Source of the DNA: Mycolicibacterium diernhoferi
GTDB lineage: Bacteria > Actinomycetota > Actinomycetes > Mycobacteriales > Mycobacteriaceae
Direction: 5' to 3'
Assembly (NCBI RefSeq): GCF_019456655.1
Contig: NZ_CP080332.1
Coordinates: forward strand, 372,001 to 436,000
DNA: 64,000 nucleotides
Both the position numbers and the translations under genes were made by a program. The notes beneath the pieces are model-generated. The model was given only the letters and a program-made list of their open reading frames with translations, was not told where the DNA came from and searched no databases. Every line of letters starts with the position of its first letter. Position 1 is the stretch's first letter. Positions 15,660 to 23,692 of the stretch are shown piece by piece.

Positions 15660-16960
15660 TCCGACGGGCGATGCTGCTCGACGGCCGGTCGGTGGATATC
15701 CGGACCGGCGCCCAGATCACCGAGGTGGCATCCGATCTGGAACCCCAACCAGAGGAGTCGGTGCTGGACGCGGCGGGCGGCACTGTCATCCCGGGCCTGC
15801 ACGATCACCACGTGCACGTGCACTCCGCCGCGGCGGCCGCGGACTCGCTGCGGGTCGGTGTCGCGGAGGTCGGTGACCGTGACGATCTCGCGCGGGCGCT
15901 GGCCGGGGCACAGGTCGGTGCGGACGGCTGGATCCGTGCGGTGGGCTATCACGAGTCGGTGGCCGGACCGCTGGATCGGCACCGGCTGGACACGCTGGCG
16001 CCGTCGGTGCCGGTACGGATCCAGCATCGCAGCGGAATCCTGTGGACCCTGAACTCGGCGGGCCTGGCAGCTGTCGGGCTGGCCGACCACCCGGACGGCA
16101 GGCTGCGCAGCGCCGACCGGACCTGGTCGGATGCGCTGGCGCGCCGTGCCACCGCGCTCGACGAGCTCAGTAACCGGCTGTCGGGCTACGGTGTCACCGG
16201 ATTGACCGATGCCACACCGAATCTCGACATCGCTGACATCGTGAAGCTGGAAGAGGCGCACCGGCAAGGTGGTCTGCAGCAGCGGGTGCACCACCTGGCA
16301 CCCGGTAAGCGCATCCTGCACGACGAGAGCCTCGATCTCGACGAGCTCATCGACTGGACGGTGCGCCGGCACCGCGACAACGCGCCGGTGGCGGTGCACT
16401 GTGTGACCGCGGCTCAGCTGGTGATCACGATTGCCGCGCTGCGCGCGGCGGGCACTCATCCCGACGATCGGATCGAGCACGCCGCGGTGGTCCCCGACGA
16501 TTGCGTCGCCGAGATCGCCGCCCTCGGCGTCACGGTGGTGACCCAGCCGAACTTCGTCGCCGAGCGCGGCGACCAGTACCTGACCGACGTCCCGGCCGAC
16601 GAACACCCTCAGTTGTGGCGGCTGGCGTCGCTGCTCGACGCCGGCATACCGGTGGCTCTGTCGACCGACATGCCGTTCGGCGAGGGGGACCCGTGGGCCG
16701 CGATGCGCGCGGCGGTCCATCGCCGCACACCGGGCGGCGCCGTGCTGGGGGCGGCCGAGCGTGTGGATGCACGGACCGCGCTCGACCTGTTCCTGGGCAC
16801 CGCGACACAGCCCGCGGTCCCACGCACCGTGGCCGAGGGACAGCCCGGTGACCTGTGTGTACTCGAGGTGACGCCGGAACGGTTGCTGCGCGACCTGGAC
16901 GGCCGCGCCGTCGTGGCCACCGTCATCGACGGGCAGGTCGCCTACCGCAGGACCGCTTAG
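15653..16960 (+). CDS. amidohydrolase family 3 metal-dependent hydrolase
   Basis: A 435-residue TIM-barrel amidohydrolase, the last gene of the ArsR operon. Metal ligands are apparent as GLHDHHVHVHS (HxH after the first strand), VAVHCV, DRIEHAA and the late aspartate in LSTDMPFGEGD. The C-terminal small beta domain (GDLCVLEVTPERLLRDL) is present. The family hydrolyses amides, lactones or cyclic ureas; YtcJ-like family 3 members often have two zinc ions or one. ATG 15653 overlaps the CoA-transferase stop by seven bases. Its own stop overlaps the stop of a tiny convergent gene. It may open a cyclic substrate before CoA activation, which is inference. Confidence 0.85.
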   Translation: MLIRRAMLLDGRSVDIRTGAQITEVASDLEPQPEESVLDAAGGTVIPGLHDHHVHVHSAAAAADSLRVGVAEVGDRDDLARALAGAQVGADGWIRAVGYHESVAGPLDRHRLDTLAPSVPVRIQHRSGILWTLNSAGLAAVGLADHPDGRLRSADRTWSDALARRATALDELSNRLSGYGVTGLTDATPNLDIADIVKLEEAHRQGGLQQRVHHLAPGKRILHDESLDLDELIDWTVRRHRDNAPVAVHCVTAAQLVITIAALRAAGTHPDDRIEHAAVVPDDCVAEIAALGVTVVTQPNFVAERGDQYLTDVPADEHPQLWRLASLLDAGIPVALSTDMPFGEGDPWAAMRAAVHRRTPGGAVLGAAERVDARTALDLFLGTATQPAVPRTVAEGQPGDLCVLEVTPERLLRDLDGRAVVATVIDGQVAYRRTA

Positions 16961-17097
16961 TCCGGGGGTTCGGACCCGGGCTCCGGCTTGTCCACATCCG
17001 GCGTCCTGGCATCGACGTCGGATTCGTCGGCGACCCTGCTACGGGAGTCATCGCCCGAGTCGTCATCATCGACATACACGCCCTTACCGCGAGGCAT
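16957..17097 (-). CDS. very small acidic protein (46 aa)
   Basis: A 46-codon ORF beginning MPRGKGVYVDDDDSGDD and ending DKPEPGSEPPD. It is highly acidic after a basic start and has no hydrophobic stretch, so likely disordered and cytoplasmic. A good ribosome site (AAAGGGGAG, three bases from the ATG at 17097) supports real translation. Its stop TAA shares bases with the amidohydrolase TAG, so the two genes converge. I do not recognise a family. Downstream on this strand is only the amidohydrolase, so it is monocistronic, expressed from the 17.1-17.48 kb spacer. Confidence 0.6.
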   Translation of the reverse strand: MPRGKGVYVDDDDSGDDSRSRVADESDVDARTPDVDKPEPGSEPPD

Positions 17098-17480
17098 CGG
17101 CTCCCCTTTCTGAAGTTGTGACCGACTACCGCGCCGTCTACCCGCAGTGCTGACGTGCGAAACATGAGGCTTGTGGTCGCTGAGCCGATAACAATCAGGT
17201 CACAGTGCAGATCACGATCATCTAAGGATTTGCCGACCGGCTTAAGAATCGGGCGCGAATCTTCAGAGGATCGGCATGCCGGCCGCCCGAATCGGACCCG
17301 AATGCGACACACCTCACCCGTCAGGGCTGTAACGCTGCCATCGTGTTCCGATGCCTCGCCGCCGGCGGTCCGCGGCACGAACGAGGCACGCGTACCGTGA
17401 ATTTCGGGTCTGGGAAGTAAGCCGGTGATGTCTAGGACAAGGCTCACAACAGTACGAAATCGAAGGACACCATTCTCATC
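17098..17480. other. divergent intergenic spacer
   Basis: About 380 bp without a convincing gene between the small acidic gene (minus) and the haemophore-like gene (plus). It is less GC-rich than its surroundings around 17160-17260 and must contain both promoters. No strong palindrome or known operator was seen. Confidence 0.5.
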
Positions 17481-17867
17481 ATGAAAACCAACATCAAGAA
17501 CATTCGTCGGGCTTCGGCAGGTGTGTTGCTCGGTGCGGCCTCGGCCGCGCTGATCGCGGCGCCGAGCGCGTCGGCCACCCCGAACTGCAACCCCGATGCG
17601 GTCGCGGGCACCGTCAGTTCGGTGACCGGCGCGGCCGGCGCGTACCTCAACGCCCACCCGGGTGCCAACCAGGTGCTGCAGGCCGCCCGCACGCAGCCGC
17701 GCGCCGAGGCCGCGGCCGACATCCGGGCGTACTTCACCGCCAACTCGCAGGAGTACTACGAGCTGCGCGGCATTCTGGCGCCCATCGGGGAAACCCAGCA
17801 GCAGTGCAACGTCAGCCTGCTGTCACCCGAATTGGCTTCCGCCTACTCGGAGTTCATGGCCGGCTAG
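17481..17867 (+). CDS. secreted haem-binding (haemophore-family) protein
   Basis: A 128-residue exported protein. The signal peptide has a basic start (KTNIKNIRR), a hydrophobic core (AGVLLGAASAALIAA) and cleavage after ASA near residue 32. The mature part is small and helical with two cysteines (NCNPD near residue 36 and QQCNVS near 108), which likely form a disulfide, the pattern of the mycobacterial haemophore family (Rv0203-like). Such proteins carry haem outside the membrane to MmpL3/MmpL11. The Rv0203-mmpL region lies just upstream of trmB in M. tuberculosis, so an extra copy here is plausible. The 3' end overlaps the convergent lipW by 14 bp. Confidence 0.78.
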   Translation: MKTNIKNIRRASAGVLLGAASAALIAAPSASATPNCNPDAVAGTVSSVTGAAGAYLNAHPGANQVLQAARTQPRAEAAADIRAYFTANSQEYYELRGILAPIGETQQQCNVSLLSPELASAYSEFMAG

Positions 17868-18822
17868 CAGTATCCGGGCGCCCGTCGTCCGCGTGCCCAT
17901 CGCGCGCGGGCGACGGGACCGGCCCGGCGGTGAACACCCGCCGCAGCATGGCGCACTGACTATCGAAAAACGACCGCGCCACAGCGGATTTGGGCAGTGT
18001 CCGGTCGAAGCCATGGAACGCGCCCGCTATCACCTCCACCTCGCACGGCACGCCGGCGGCGCGTAGCCGTTCGGCATAGGCGAGGTCCTCGTCGTGGAAC
18101 AGATCCAGGTCGCCCACCCCGATCCAGGCGGTGGGCAGGCCGCTAAGGTCCTCGCGGCGGGCCGGCACCGCCTCCTGCCGATCCGCATCACCCAGGTACG
18201 CAGACCAGCCGAAGCCGTTGCTGTCCTGCGTCCACAACCGGTGCCCCGGATGATCCAGATCCGGGCCCACGGTGCGGTCGTCGAGCATCGGATAGACCAA
18301 CAGTTGTGCCGCGACGGGAATCTCCGCGCGATCGCGGGCCAGCAGTGCGAGCGCGGCGGCCAGTCCGCCACCGGCACTCGCCCCGCCGATCGCCACCCGC
18401 GCCGGATCCACCGACGGCAGGCCGGCCAGCCAGCCCAACGCCGCGTAACAGTCCTCCAGTCCGGACGGATAGGGGTGCTGCGGCGCGAGCCGGTAGTCGA
18501 CCGAGGCCACCGTCACCCCGAGCGTGGCGGCGAACCGCCGGCACAGCGCATCGTCCTGAGCGGCGCTGCCGAGGACGTAACCGCCGCCGTGGATCCACAA
18601 CAGGGCCGGTGCCGGGGTGTCCACGCCGGTCGGCCGGTAGAGCCGCACACCCACACCGGAACCCAGGGTGAGGACCTCGATGCCCGGCGGGGCCTTCCGG
18701 CGATCCATCACGGTGGTCATCCGCTGCATCAGAACGAGATTGACCGGGGAGACGATCTTGCGGGGAAGGAACCGGGCGATGCGGGAGAGGTCGGGGTGGA
18801 ACGCGGTGGCGTTGTTCGGCAC
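17854..18822 (-). CDS. lipW: alpha/beta hydrolase (esterase), LipW-like
   Basis: A 322-residue member of the hormone-sensitive-lipase family. LLWIHGGGYVLG has the HGGG oxyanion hole, VAIGGASAGGG the GxSxG nucleophile (about residue 153), GDLDLFHDED the catalytic aspartate region and GAFHGFD the histidine. Such enzymes hydrolyse short-chain acyl esters. It matches the position of Rv0217c (lipW). The start is uncertain: GTG 18822 (VPNNATAFHPDLSRIARF) is preferred, TTG 18840 adds six residues; neither has a clear ribosome site. It is divergent from lipC. Confidence 0.8.
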   Translation of the reverse strand: MPNNATAFHPDLSRIARFLPRKIVSPVNLVLMQRMTTVMDRRKAPPGIEVLTLGSGVGVRLYRPTGVDTPAPALLWIHGGGYVLGSAAQDDALCRRFAATLGVTVASVDYRLAPQHPYPSGLEDCYAALGWLAGLPSVDPARVAIGGASAGGGLAAALALLARDRAEIPVAAQLLVYPMLDDRTVGPDLDHPGHRLWTQDSNGFGWSAYLGDADRQEAVPARREDLSGLPTAWIGVGDLDLFHDEDLAYAERLRAAGVPCEVEVIAGAFHGFDRTLPKSAVARSFFDSQCAMLRRVFTAGPVPSPARDGHADDGRPDTASRP

Positions 18823-18977
18823 GGCTGCAGTATCGCCCAACCGGCAGGGTTACCGGATGCTTTTCGGGGGCGCAGCGCCCCGCCCGTCAGGAGTGACGCA
18901 GGTCACAATCTGGAGACGGTGAACAGATCCTTGAGAATGTCTGCTTAGGAATTGTGCTCCGCGGGTAGGCTCGCGCC

Positions 18978-20201
18978 ATGACGGCACGACCGGACACCCG
19001 GTACCCCGGACCGACGCTGATGAGTCGCGCACGCTGGCTGCTGGAGGCAAACCACGCCGACCGGATGCTGGCGCTCTCGGTGGCCTCCGCCTCGCTGCCG
19101 GTGATCGGCAAGCAGCTCGAACCTCTCGGTGGGCTCGCCGCGATGGGAGTCTGGGGTTTTCGGCAGTTTCCCGAACTGTTCGCCTCGACGGCGAAGTCCT
19201 GGTTCGCGCCCGGTAACGGGGCTGTCCGGAAGGCCGAGCGCGCGCAGACCACGGATGTGGCAAAGGACGGGCTGCGTGGTGTGGTGCCCGCGGCCGAACT
19301 CGCCGGAGAGTGGCCGGCACCGGAACAGGTGCCGCCGTTGTGGAACACCATGGATTACCGCCGCAACGTGCACCGGACGTCGGTGCGCTACGGCGACCAT
19401 CCGTTGCAGTTGCTGGACGTGTGGCGGCCGGCCGAGCTCCCGCGCGAGCCCGCCCCCGTGCTGCTGTTCGTGCCCGGCGGCGCATGGGTGCACGGCAGCC
19501 GGATCCTGCAGGGTTACGCGATGCTGTCCCATCTGGCCGAGCAGGGCTGGGTATGTCTGTCCATCGACTACCGCGTCGCGCCGCATCACCGGTGGCCGCG
19601 GCACATGACCGATGTGAAGGCGGCGATCGCCTGGGCGCGGGCCAATGTCGACAAGTTCGGCGGCGACCGCAATTTCGTGGCCCTGGCCGGCTGCTCGGCG
19701 GGTGGGCACCTGGCGGCCCTGGCCGGCCTGACCCCGAATGACCCGGAGTTGCAGGGCGATCTGCCCGAGGACGCGGACACCTCGGTGGACGCGGTGGTCG
19801 GCATCTACGGCCGTTACGACTGGGAAGACCGTTCGACCGTCGAGCGGGACCGGTTCGTCGACTTCCTGGAGCGCGTCGTCGTGGGCCGAAAGATCGACCG
19901 TCACCCGGAGATCTTCCGGCAGGCTTCCCCGATCGCCCGGGTGCACCGGGACGCGCCGCCGTTCCTGGTCATCCACGGCAGCGGGGACACTGTCATCCCG
20001 GTCGCACAGGCCCGTAGTTTCGTGGAGCGCCTGGAATCCGGTTCGGCCGGCCCGGTCAGCTATATCGAGTTCCCCGGGGCGGGACACGGCTTCGACATGA
20101 CCGATGGTGCGCGTACCGGCGCGATGGCGAAGGCAATCGGATTGTTCCTCAACCAGATCCATCGAAACTCCTCGGTGGGCAAAGCCAAAGCGGTTATATA
20201 G
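18978..20201 (+). CDS. lipC: carboxylesterase/lipase LipC
   Basis: A 407-residue lipase of the LipC type (M. tuberculosis Rv0220, 403 residues). A long N-terminal part with MSRARWLLEANHADRMLAL and ALSVASASLPVIGKQL is family-specific and partly hydrophobic, suggesting surface or membrane association. The alpha/beta core has LLFVPGGAWVHGS (GGAW oxyanion hole), LAGCSAGGH (GxSxG serine), HGSGDTVIPV (aspartate) and GAGHGFD (histidine). LipC is described as a cell-surface esterase. ATG 18978 is the start. It is 28 bp ahead of the wax-ester synthase gene, as in the Rv0220-Rv0221 pair, so hydrolysis and re-esterification of lipids are coupled. Confidence 0.88.
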   Translation: MTARPDTRYPGPTLMSRARWLLEANHADRMLALSVASASLPVIGKQLEPLGGLAAMGVWGFRQFPELFASTAKSWFAPGNGAVRKAERAQTTDVAKDGLRGVVPAAELAGEWPAPEQVPPLWNTMDYRRNVHRTSVRYGDHPLQLLDVWRPAELPREPAPVLLFVPGGAWVHGSRILQGYAMLSHLAEQGWVCLSIDYRVAPHHRWPRHMTDVKAAIAWARANVDKFGGDRNFVALAGCSAGGHLAALAGLTPNDPELQGDLPEDADTSVDAVVGIYGRYDWEDRSTVERDRFVDFLERVVVGRKIDRHPEIFRQASPIARVHRDAPPFLVIHGSGDTVIPVAQARSFVERLESGSAGPVSYIEFPGAGHGFDMTDGARTGAMAKAIGLFLNQIHRNSSVGKAKAVI

Positions 20202-20229
20202 ACTCCTCCAACCACGGGAGGATTGGCCG

Positions 20230-21645
20230 GTGAAGAGGCTCAGCGGTTGGGATGCGTTTCTGCTGTACACGGAAGCGCCCAACGTGCACATGCACACCTT
20301 GAAGATTGCAGTCATCGACCTGCACGGGCTCGGCGACCGCACCTTCGGAATCGAGGAATTCCGAAATGTCCTGCACGGCAGGCTCCACAACCTAGATCCG
20401 TTCCGCTACCAACTGGTGGACATCCCATTCAAGTTCCACCACCCGATGTGGCGGGAGAACTGCGATGTCGACCTGGAGTACCACATCCGGCCGTGGCGGG
20501 TCGCCGCACCGGGCGGTCGCCGCGAACTCGACGAGGCCGTCGGCGAGATCGCCGGCACCCCGCTGGACCGCAGTCGCCCGCTGTGGGAGATGTACCTCGT
20601 CGAGGGTTTGGCCGACGACAAGATCGCCGTCGTCGGCAAGATCCACCACGCTCTGGCCGACGGGGTCGCCTCGGCGAATCTGCTGGCGCGCGGGATGGAT
20701 CTGCAGGACGGACCGCAGCGCGACCGGGATTCCTATGCCACCGATCCCGCCCCCTCGCGCCCGGAGTTGGTGCGCACGGCATTCTGGGACCATCTACGCC
20801 AGATCGGCCGGGTTCCCGGACTGATGAAATACACGGCCGACGGCATGGGACGGGTGCGCCGCAGCACCCGTAAGTTCGGCCCCGAACTGACCCGCCCGTT
20901 CACTCCGCCGCCGAGCTTCATGAACCATGTGCTCACCCCGGAACGCCGGTTCGCGACGGCCTCACTCGCGCTGGCCGATGTGAAGACCACCGGGAAACAG
21001 TTGGGCGCCACCATCAATGACATGGTGCTGGCCATGTCCTCGGGTGCCCTGCGCAAGCTGCAGCTGCAGTACGAGGGGACGGCGGATCATCCGCTGCTCG
21101 CCTCGGTGCCGATGAGCTTCGACTTCTCCCCGGACCGGATTTCCGGCAACCGGTTCACCGGTGTGCTGATGGCGCTGCCGGTGGACGTGGACGATCCGCT
21201 GGAGCGGGTGAAGCGGGCCAGCGCCGCGGCATCGCTGGCCAAGGAGAGCAATCAGCTGATCGGGCCGGAACTGGTGGCCCGGTGGGCGTCTTACATACCG
21301 CCGGCCGCCGTCGAGGCGTTGTTCCGCCGGCTGTCGGACAAGGACGGCCAGAACAAGGTGCTCAATCTGAACATCTCCAATGTGCCCGGGCCGCGTGAGC
21401 AGGGCAGGGTCGGCGGCGCCACGGTGACCGAGATCTACTCGGTGGGGCCGCTGACCGCGGCCAGCGGCCTGAACATCACGGTCTGGAGCTACGTGGACCA
21501 ACTCAACATCTCGGTGCTGTCCGACACCCATACGGTCGAGGACCCGCACGAGGTGACCGATGCGATGGTTTCCGAGCTGTGTGAGATCCGCCGTGCGGCA
21601 GGAATTTCGGAGGACCTCACGGTTCTGGAAACCGCCCGGGCGTGA
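20230..21645 (+). CDS. wax ester synthase/diacylglycerol acyltransferase (WS/DGAT)
   Basis: A 471-residue bifunctional acyltransferase using acyl-CoA to make triacylglycerol or wax esters. The active-site HHxxxDG is HHALADG (about residues 140-146); KRLSGWDAFLLY at the start, the PLWEMYLVEGL segment before the active site and the late NISNVPGPRE (ND/NVPG motif) are family hallmarks. Length fits Rv0221 (469 residues). The start GTG 20230 follows GGGAGGA at 20215-20221. It is the second gene after lipC. Comparison with Rv1425 is also relevant, because the neighbouring lipO-fadD12 operon belongs to that locus in M. tuberculosis. Confidence 0.92.
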   Translation: MKRLSGWDAFLLYTEAPNVHMHTLKIAVIDLHGLGDRTFGIEEFRNVLHGRLHNLDPFRYQLVDIPFKFHHPMWRENCDVDLEYHIRPWRVAAPGGRRELDEAVGEIAGTPLDRSRPLWEMYLVEGLADDKIAVVGKIHHALADGVASANLLARGMDLQDGPQRDRDSYATDPAPSRPELVRTAFWDHLRQIGRVPGLMKYTADGMGRVRRSTRKFGPELTRPFTPPPSFMNHVLTPERRFATASLALADVKTTGKQLGATINDMVLAMSSGALRKLQLQYEGTADHPLLASVPMSFDFSPDRISGNRFTGVLMALPVDVDDPLERVKRASAAASLAKESNQLIGPELVARWASYIPPAAVEALFRRLSDKDGQNKVLNLNISNVPGPREQGRVGGATVTEIYSVGPLTAASGLNITVWSYVDQLNISVLSDTHTVEDPHEVTDAMVSELCEIRRAAGISEDLTVLETARA

Positions 21646-21679
21646 CAGGGTCCCCCCTGGTCGACCGGCATGCGTCAGA

Positions 21680-22450
21680 ATGTCGTCCATGAGACTCGTG
21701 GGCGCGGTGGCAGCGGCGGTCGTGGTGGCCGGCTGCTCGTACGGCCCTGCTCCGAAGAACCCGTCCTCGACGAGTGCGGCGGCGACGGCCACCAGCGTGG
21801 CCGAGCAGAGTCCCGATACCGACTCGGCGGTGTCCATCTTTCCGAGCACCGGGCTGCTGGGGGCGCCGTTGACCGCCAAGGGTGCCACCATCACTCCGCG
21901 CGCCGAGAACCTGGCCGTGATGAAACAGAGCAACGGCGACGGTCTGGAACTGGGCATCGAGGTGTCCTTCACCGGTGTGACGACGATGATCGACGCGACC
22001 GGCCCGACCGGTGGCTTCCGGCTGCTCATCAGCGGTGGGGAGCAGATTCCCACAACGCGGCCCACGGTGATCGAGTCGCCGCCGCTGACGCCGCGGGTGC
22101 GCACCGACACCACCGGATGGGTGTTCTTCCACATCCAGCCCGGCATGCTGCCGACCCAGTTGCAGCTCACCGCCGCTCCCGCGGGCTACGGCCTGGAGCC
22201 CGCCCCGATCGCGATCTGGATCATGCCGGCGAAGCTGCCCGCGGTCGCCACGCCGGCACCGCCTCCACCCCCGCCGGGCGCCGAATCGGCCCCCGCCGCG
22301 CCGGCCGCCCCCGGTAACACCGGTGGGGGCAACGCTCCGCGCGGACCCCGCCTGCCGAAACTCCCGCCGCCGCCGAAGCTGCCGCCACCGCCCAAACTGC
22401 CGCAGCCGAGACTGCCGGCGGCTGTCTGTCAGCACACGACGTTCTGCTGA
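21680..22450 (+). CDS. lipoprotein with proline-rich C-terminus
   Basis: A roughly 256-residue exported lipoprotein. A short signal MRLVGAVAAAVVVAGC ends in the lipobox VAGC, followed by a serine/threonine/alanine linker (PSSTSAAATATS). The middle (ITPRAENLAVMKQSNGDGLELG onward) looks like a beta-rich domain. The last 75 residues are proline-rich, with repeated KLPPPP units and a C-terminal pair of cysteines (AVCQHTTFC). The proline tail may span the peptidoglycan. ATG 21680 or 21689 could be the start; only one arginine precedes the hydrophobic core. I do not recognise a function. It converges on lipO with three bases between stops. Confidence 0.7.
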   Translation: MSSMRLVGAVAAAVVVAGCSYGPAPKNPSSTSAAATATSVAEQSPDTDSAVSIFPSTGLLGAPLTAKGATITPRAENLAVMKQSNGDGLELGIEVSFTGVTTMIDATGPTGGFRLLISGGEQIPTTRPTVIESPPLTPRVRTDTTGWVFFHIQPGMLPTQLQLTAAPAGYGLEPAPIAIWIMPAKLPAVATPAPPPPPPGAESAPAAPAAPGNTGGGNAPRGPRLPKLPPPPKLPPPPKLPQPRLPAAVCQHTTFC

Positions 22451-22453
22451 CGG

Positions 22454-23692
22454 TCAGGAGCCCGTCGACCGGGTGCCATCGCGCACCCAGTTGAGAAACC
22501 GCTCGACCGCGGCCGCGGTGTTGTGCCCGTGCGCCGAGCCGAAGAAGTCGAATGCGTGCTGGGCGTGCGGGATCTCGGCGTAGATGACCGGGGCCTTGGA
22601 CACCGCTTCGAGTGCCTTCACGAACTCGCGGCCCTCGCGCACCGGGATCACCGAGTCATCGGTGCCGTGCAGGATGAAGAACGGTGGCGCATCGGGGTGC
22701 ACCAGCGTCAGCGGTGACGCGTCCAGATAGACCTGCCGGTGGGTGGCGAACGGCTTCTTGACGATGAAGCGTTCCAGTACCTTGATGAACTCCGGGCGGC
22801 CGTTACCGGTGTCGGTGTACCAGTCGTAGCGCCCGTAGATCGGGACTGCCGCGGCCACCGAGGTATCGGCGTCCTCGAACCCCGGCTGCCACTTCGGGTC
22901 GTTGGAGGTCAGCGCGGCCAACGCGGTCAGGTGCCCGCCGGCCGAACCGCCGGTGATGTAAACGGATTCCGGATCCCCGCCGTAGTCGGCGATGTTGGCC
23001 TTCACCCAGGCGATCGCCTGCTTGACGTCGACGATGTGGTCGGGCCAGGTGTACTTGGGGCTGATGCGGTAGCCGATCGACACGCAGATCCAGCCGCGTT
23101 CGGCGAGCCTGCTCAGCATCGGGTAGGCCTGCGGACGCCGCATGCCGATCATCCACGCCCCGCCGGGAATCTGTAGCAGCACCGGGGCTTTCCCGTCGCG
23201 GGGCAGATCTGGGCGCATCCAGATGTCGGCCATGTTGGGTCCGTGCGGCCCGTACCGCGCGGTCTGGTGCACGTAACGCCGACGGGTCCACGAGGTGCCG
23301 ACCACCCCGCGGGGGCGACGTTCGGGTTCTTCGGCGTCCAGATAATCCGCGCCGAGCGCGGACCGCAGCGGATCCTCGAAATAGCTCTTCGATTCCGCTT
23401 CGCGGCGCTGCAGCAGTCCCAGCAGGCCCCAGGTGATCGCCTTGAGCAACAGCGAGATTCGACCAGTGCGGGTGCGGTAGTGCCCGAGCAGTGCTCGGCG
23501 GAGCACATCGAGCACCGACCCGGTGAACAGCAGTGGGGCGTTCTCCGATGTGGGCCAGCCGAACGCGAACGTCGGCAGCGTGCTGTAGCCCTTGCGCCCC
23601 AGCGGGCGCACCGCGTTGGCGGCGTTGACCAGTTCGGCCGTCGCCCCCAGCAGTGGCCGGGGTTTACCCCTGAATGCGGTCCTGAAGGTCAC
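22454..23692 (-). CDS. lipO: esterase/lipase LipO-like
   Basis: A 412-residue relative of LipC with the same long N-terminal region. LLQIPGGAWMIG holds the oxyanion hole, ITGGSAGGH the GxSxG serine, LHGTDDSVIPV the aspartate and HAQHAFD the histidine. The gene order lipO-fadD12-acyltransferase is that of Rv1426c-Rv1427c-Rv1428c, which supports the name. The start GTG 23692 (VTFRTAFRGKPRPL) lies 29 bp inside the fadD12 gene; longer frames simply run antisense-free into fadD12. It probably releases fatty acids that FadD12 activates. Confidence 0.82.
   Translation of the reverse strand: MTFRTAFRGKPRPLLGATAELVNAANAVRPLGRKGYSTLPTFAFGWPTSENAPLLFTGSVLDVLRRALLGHYRTRTGRISLLLKAITWGLLGLLQRREAESKSYFEDPLRSALGADYLDAEEPERRPRGVVGTSWTRRRYVHQTARYGPHGPNMADIWMRPDLPRDGKAPVLLQIPGGAWMIGMRRPQAYPMLSRLAERGWICVSIGYRISPKYTWPDHIVDVKQAIAWVKANIADYGGDPESVYITGGSAGGHLTALAALTSNDPKWQPGFEDADTSVAAAVPIYGRYDWYTDTGNGRPEFIKVLERFIVKKPFATHRQVYLDASPLTLVHPDAPPFFILHGTDDSVIPVREGREFVKALEAVSKAPVIYAEIPHAQHAFDFFGSAHGHNTAAAVERFLNWVRDGTRSTGS

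Noticed and set aside
22340..22440. Proline-rich repeats as a separate repeat element
   Set aside because: They are codons of the lipoprotein tail (KLPPPP units), not an independent DNA repeat.
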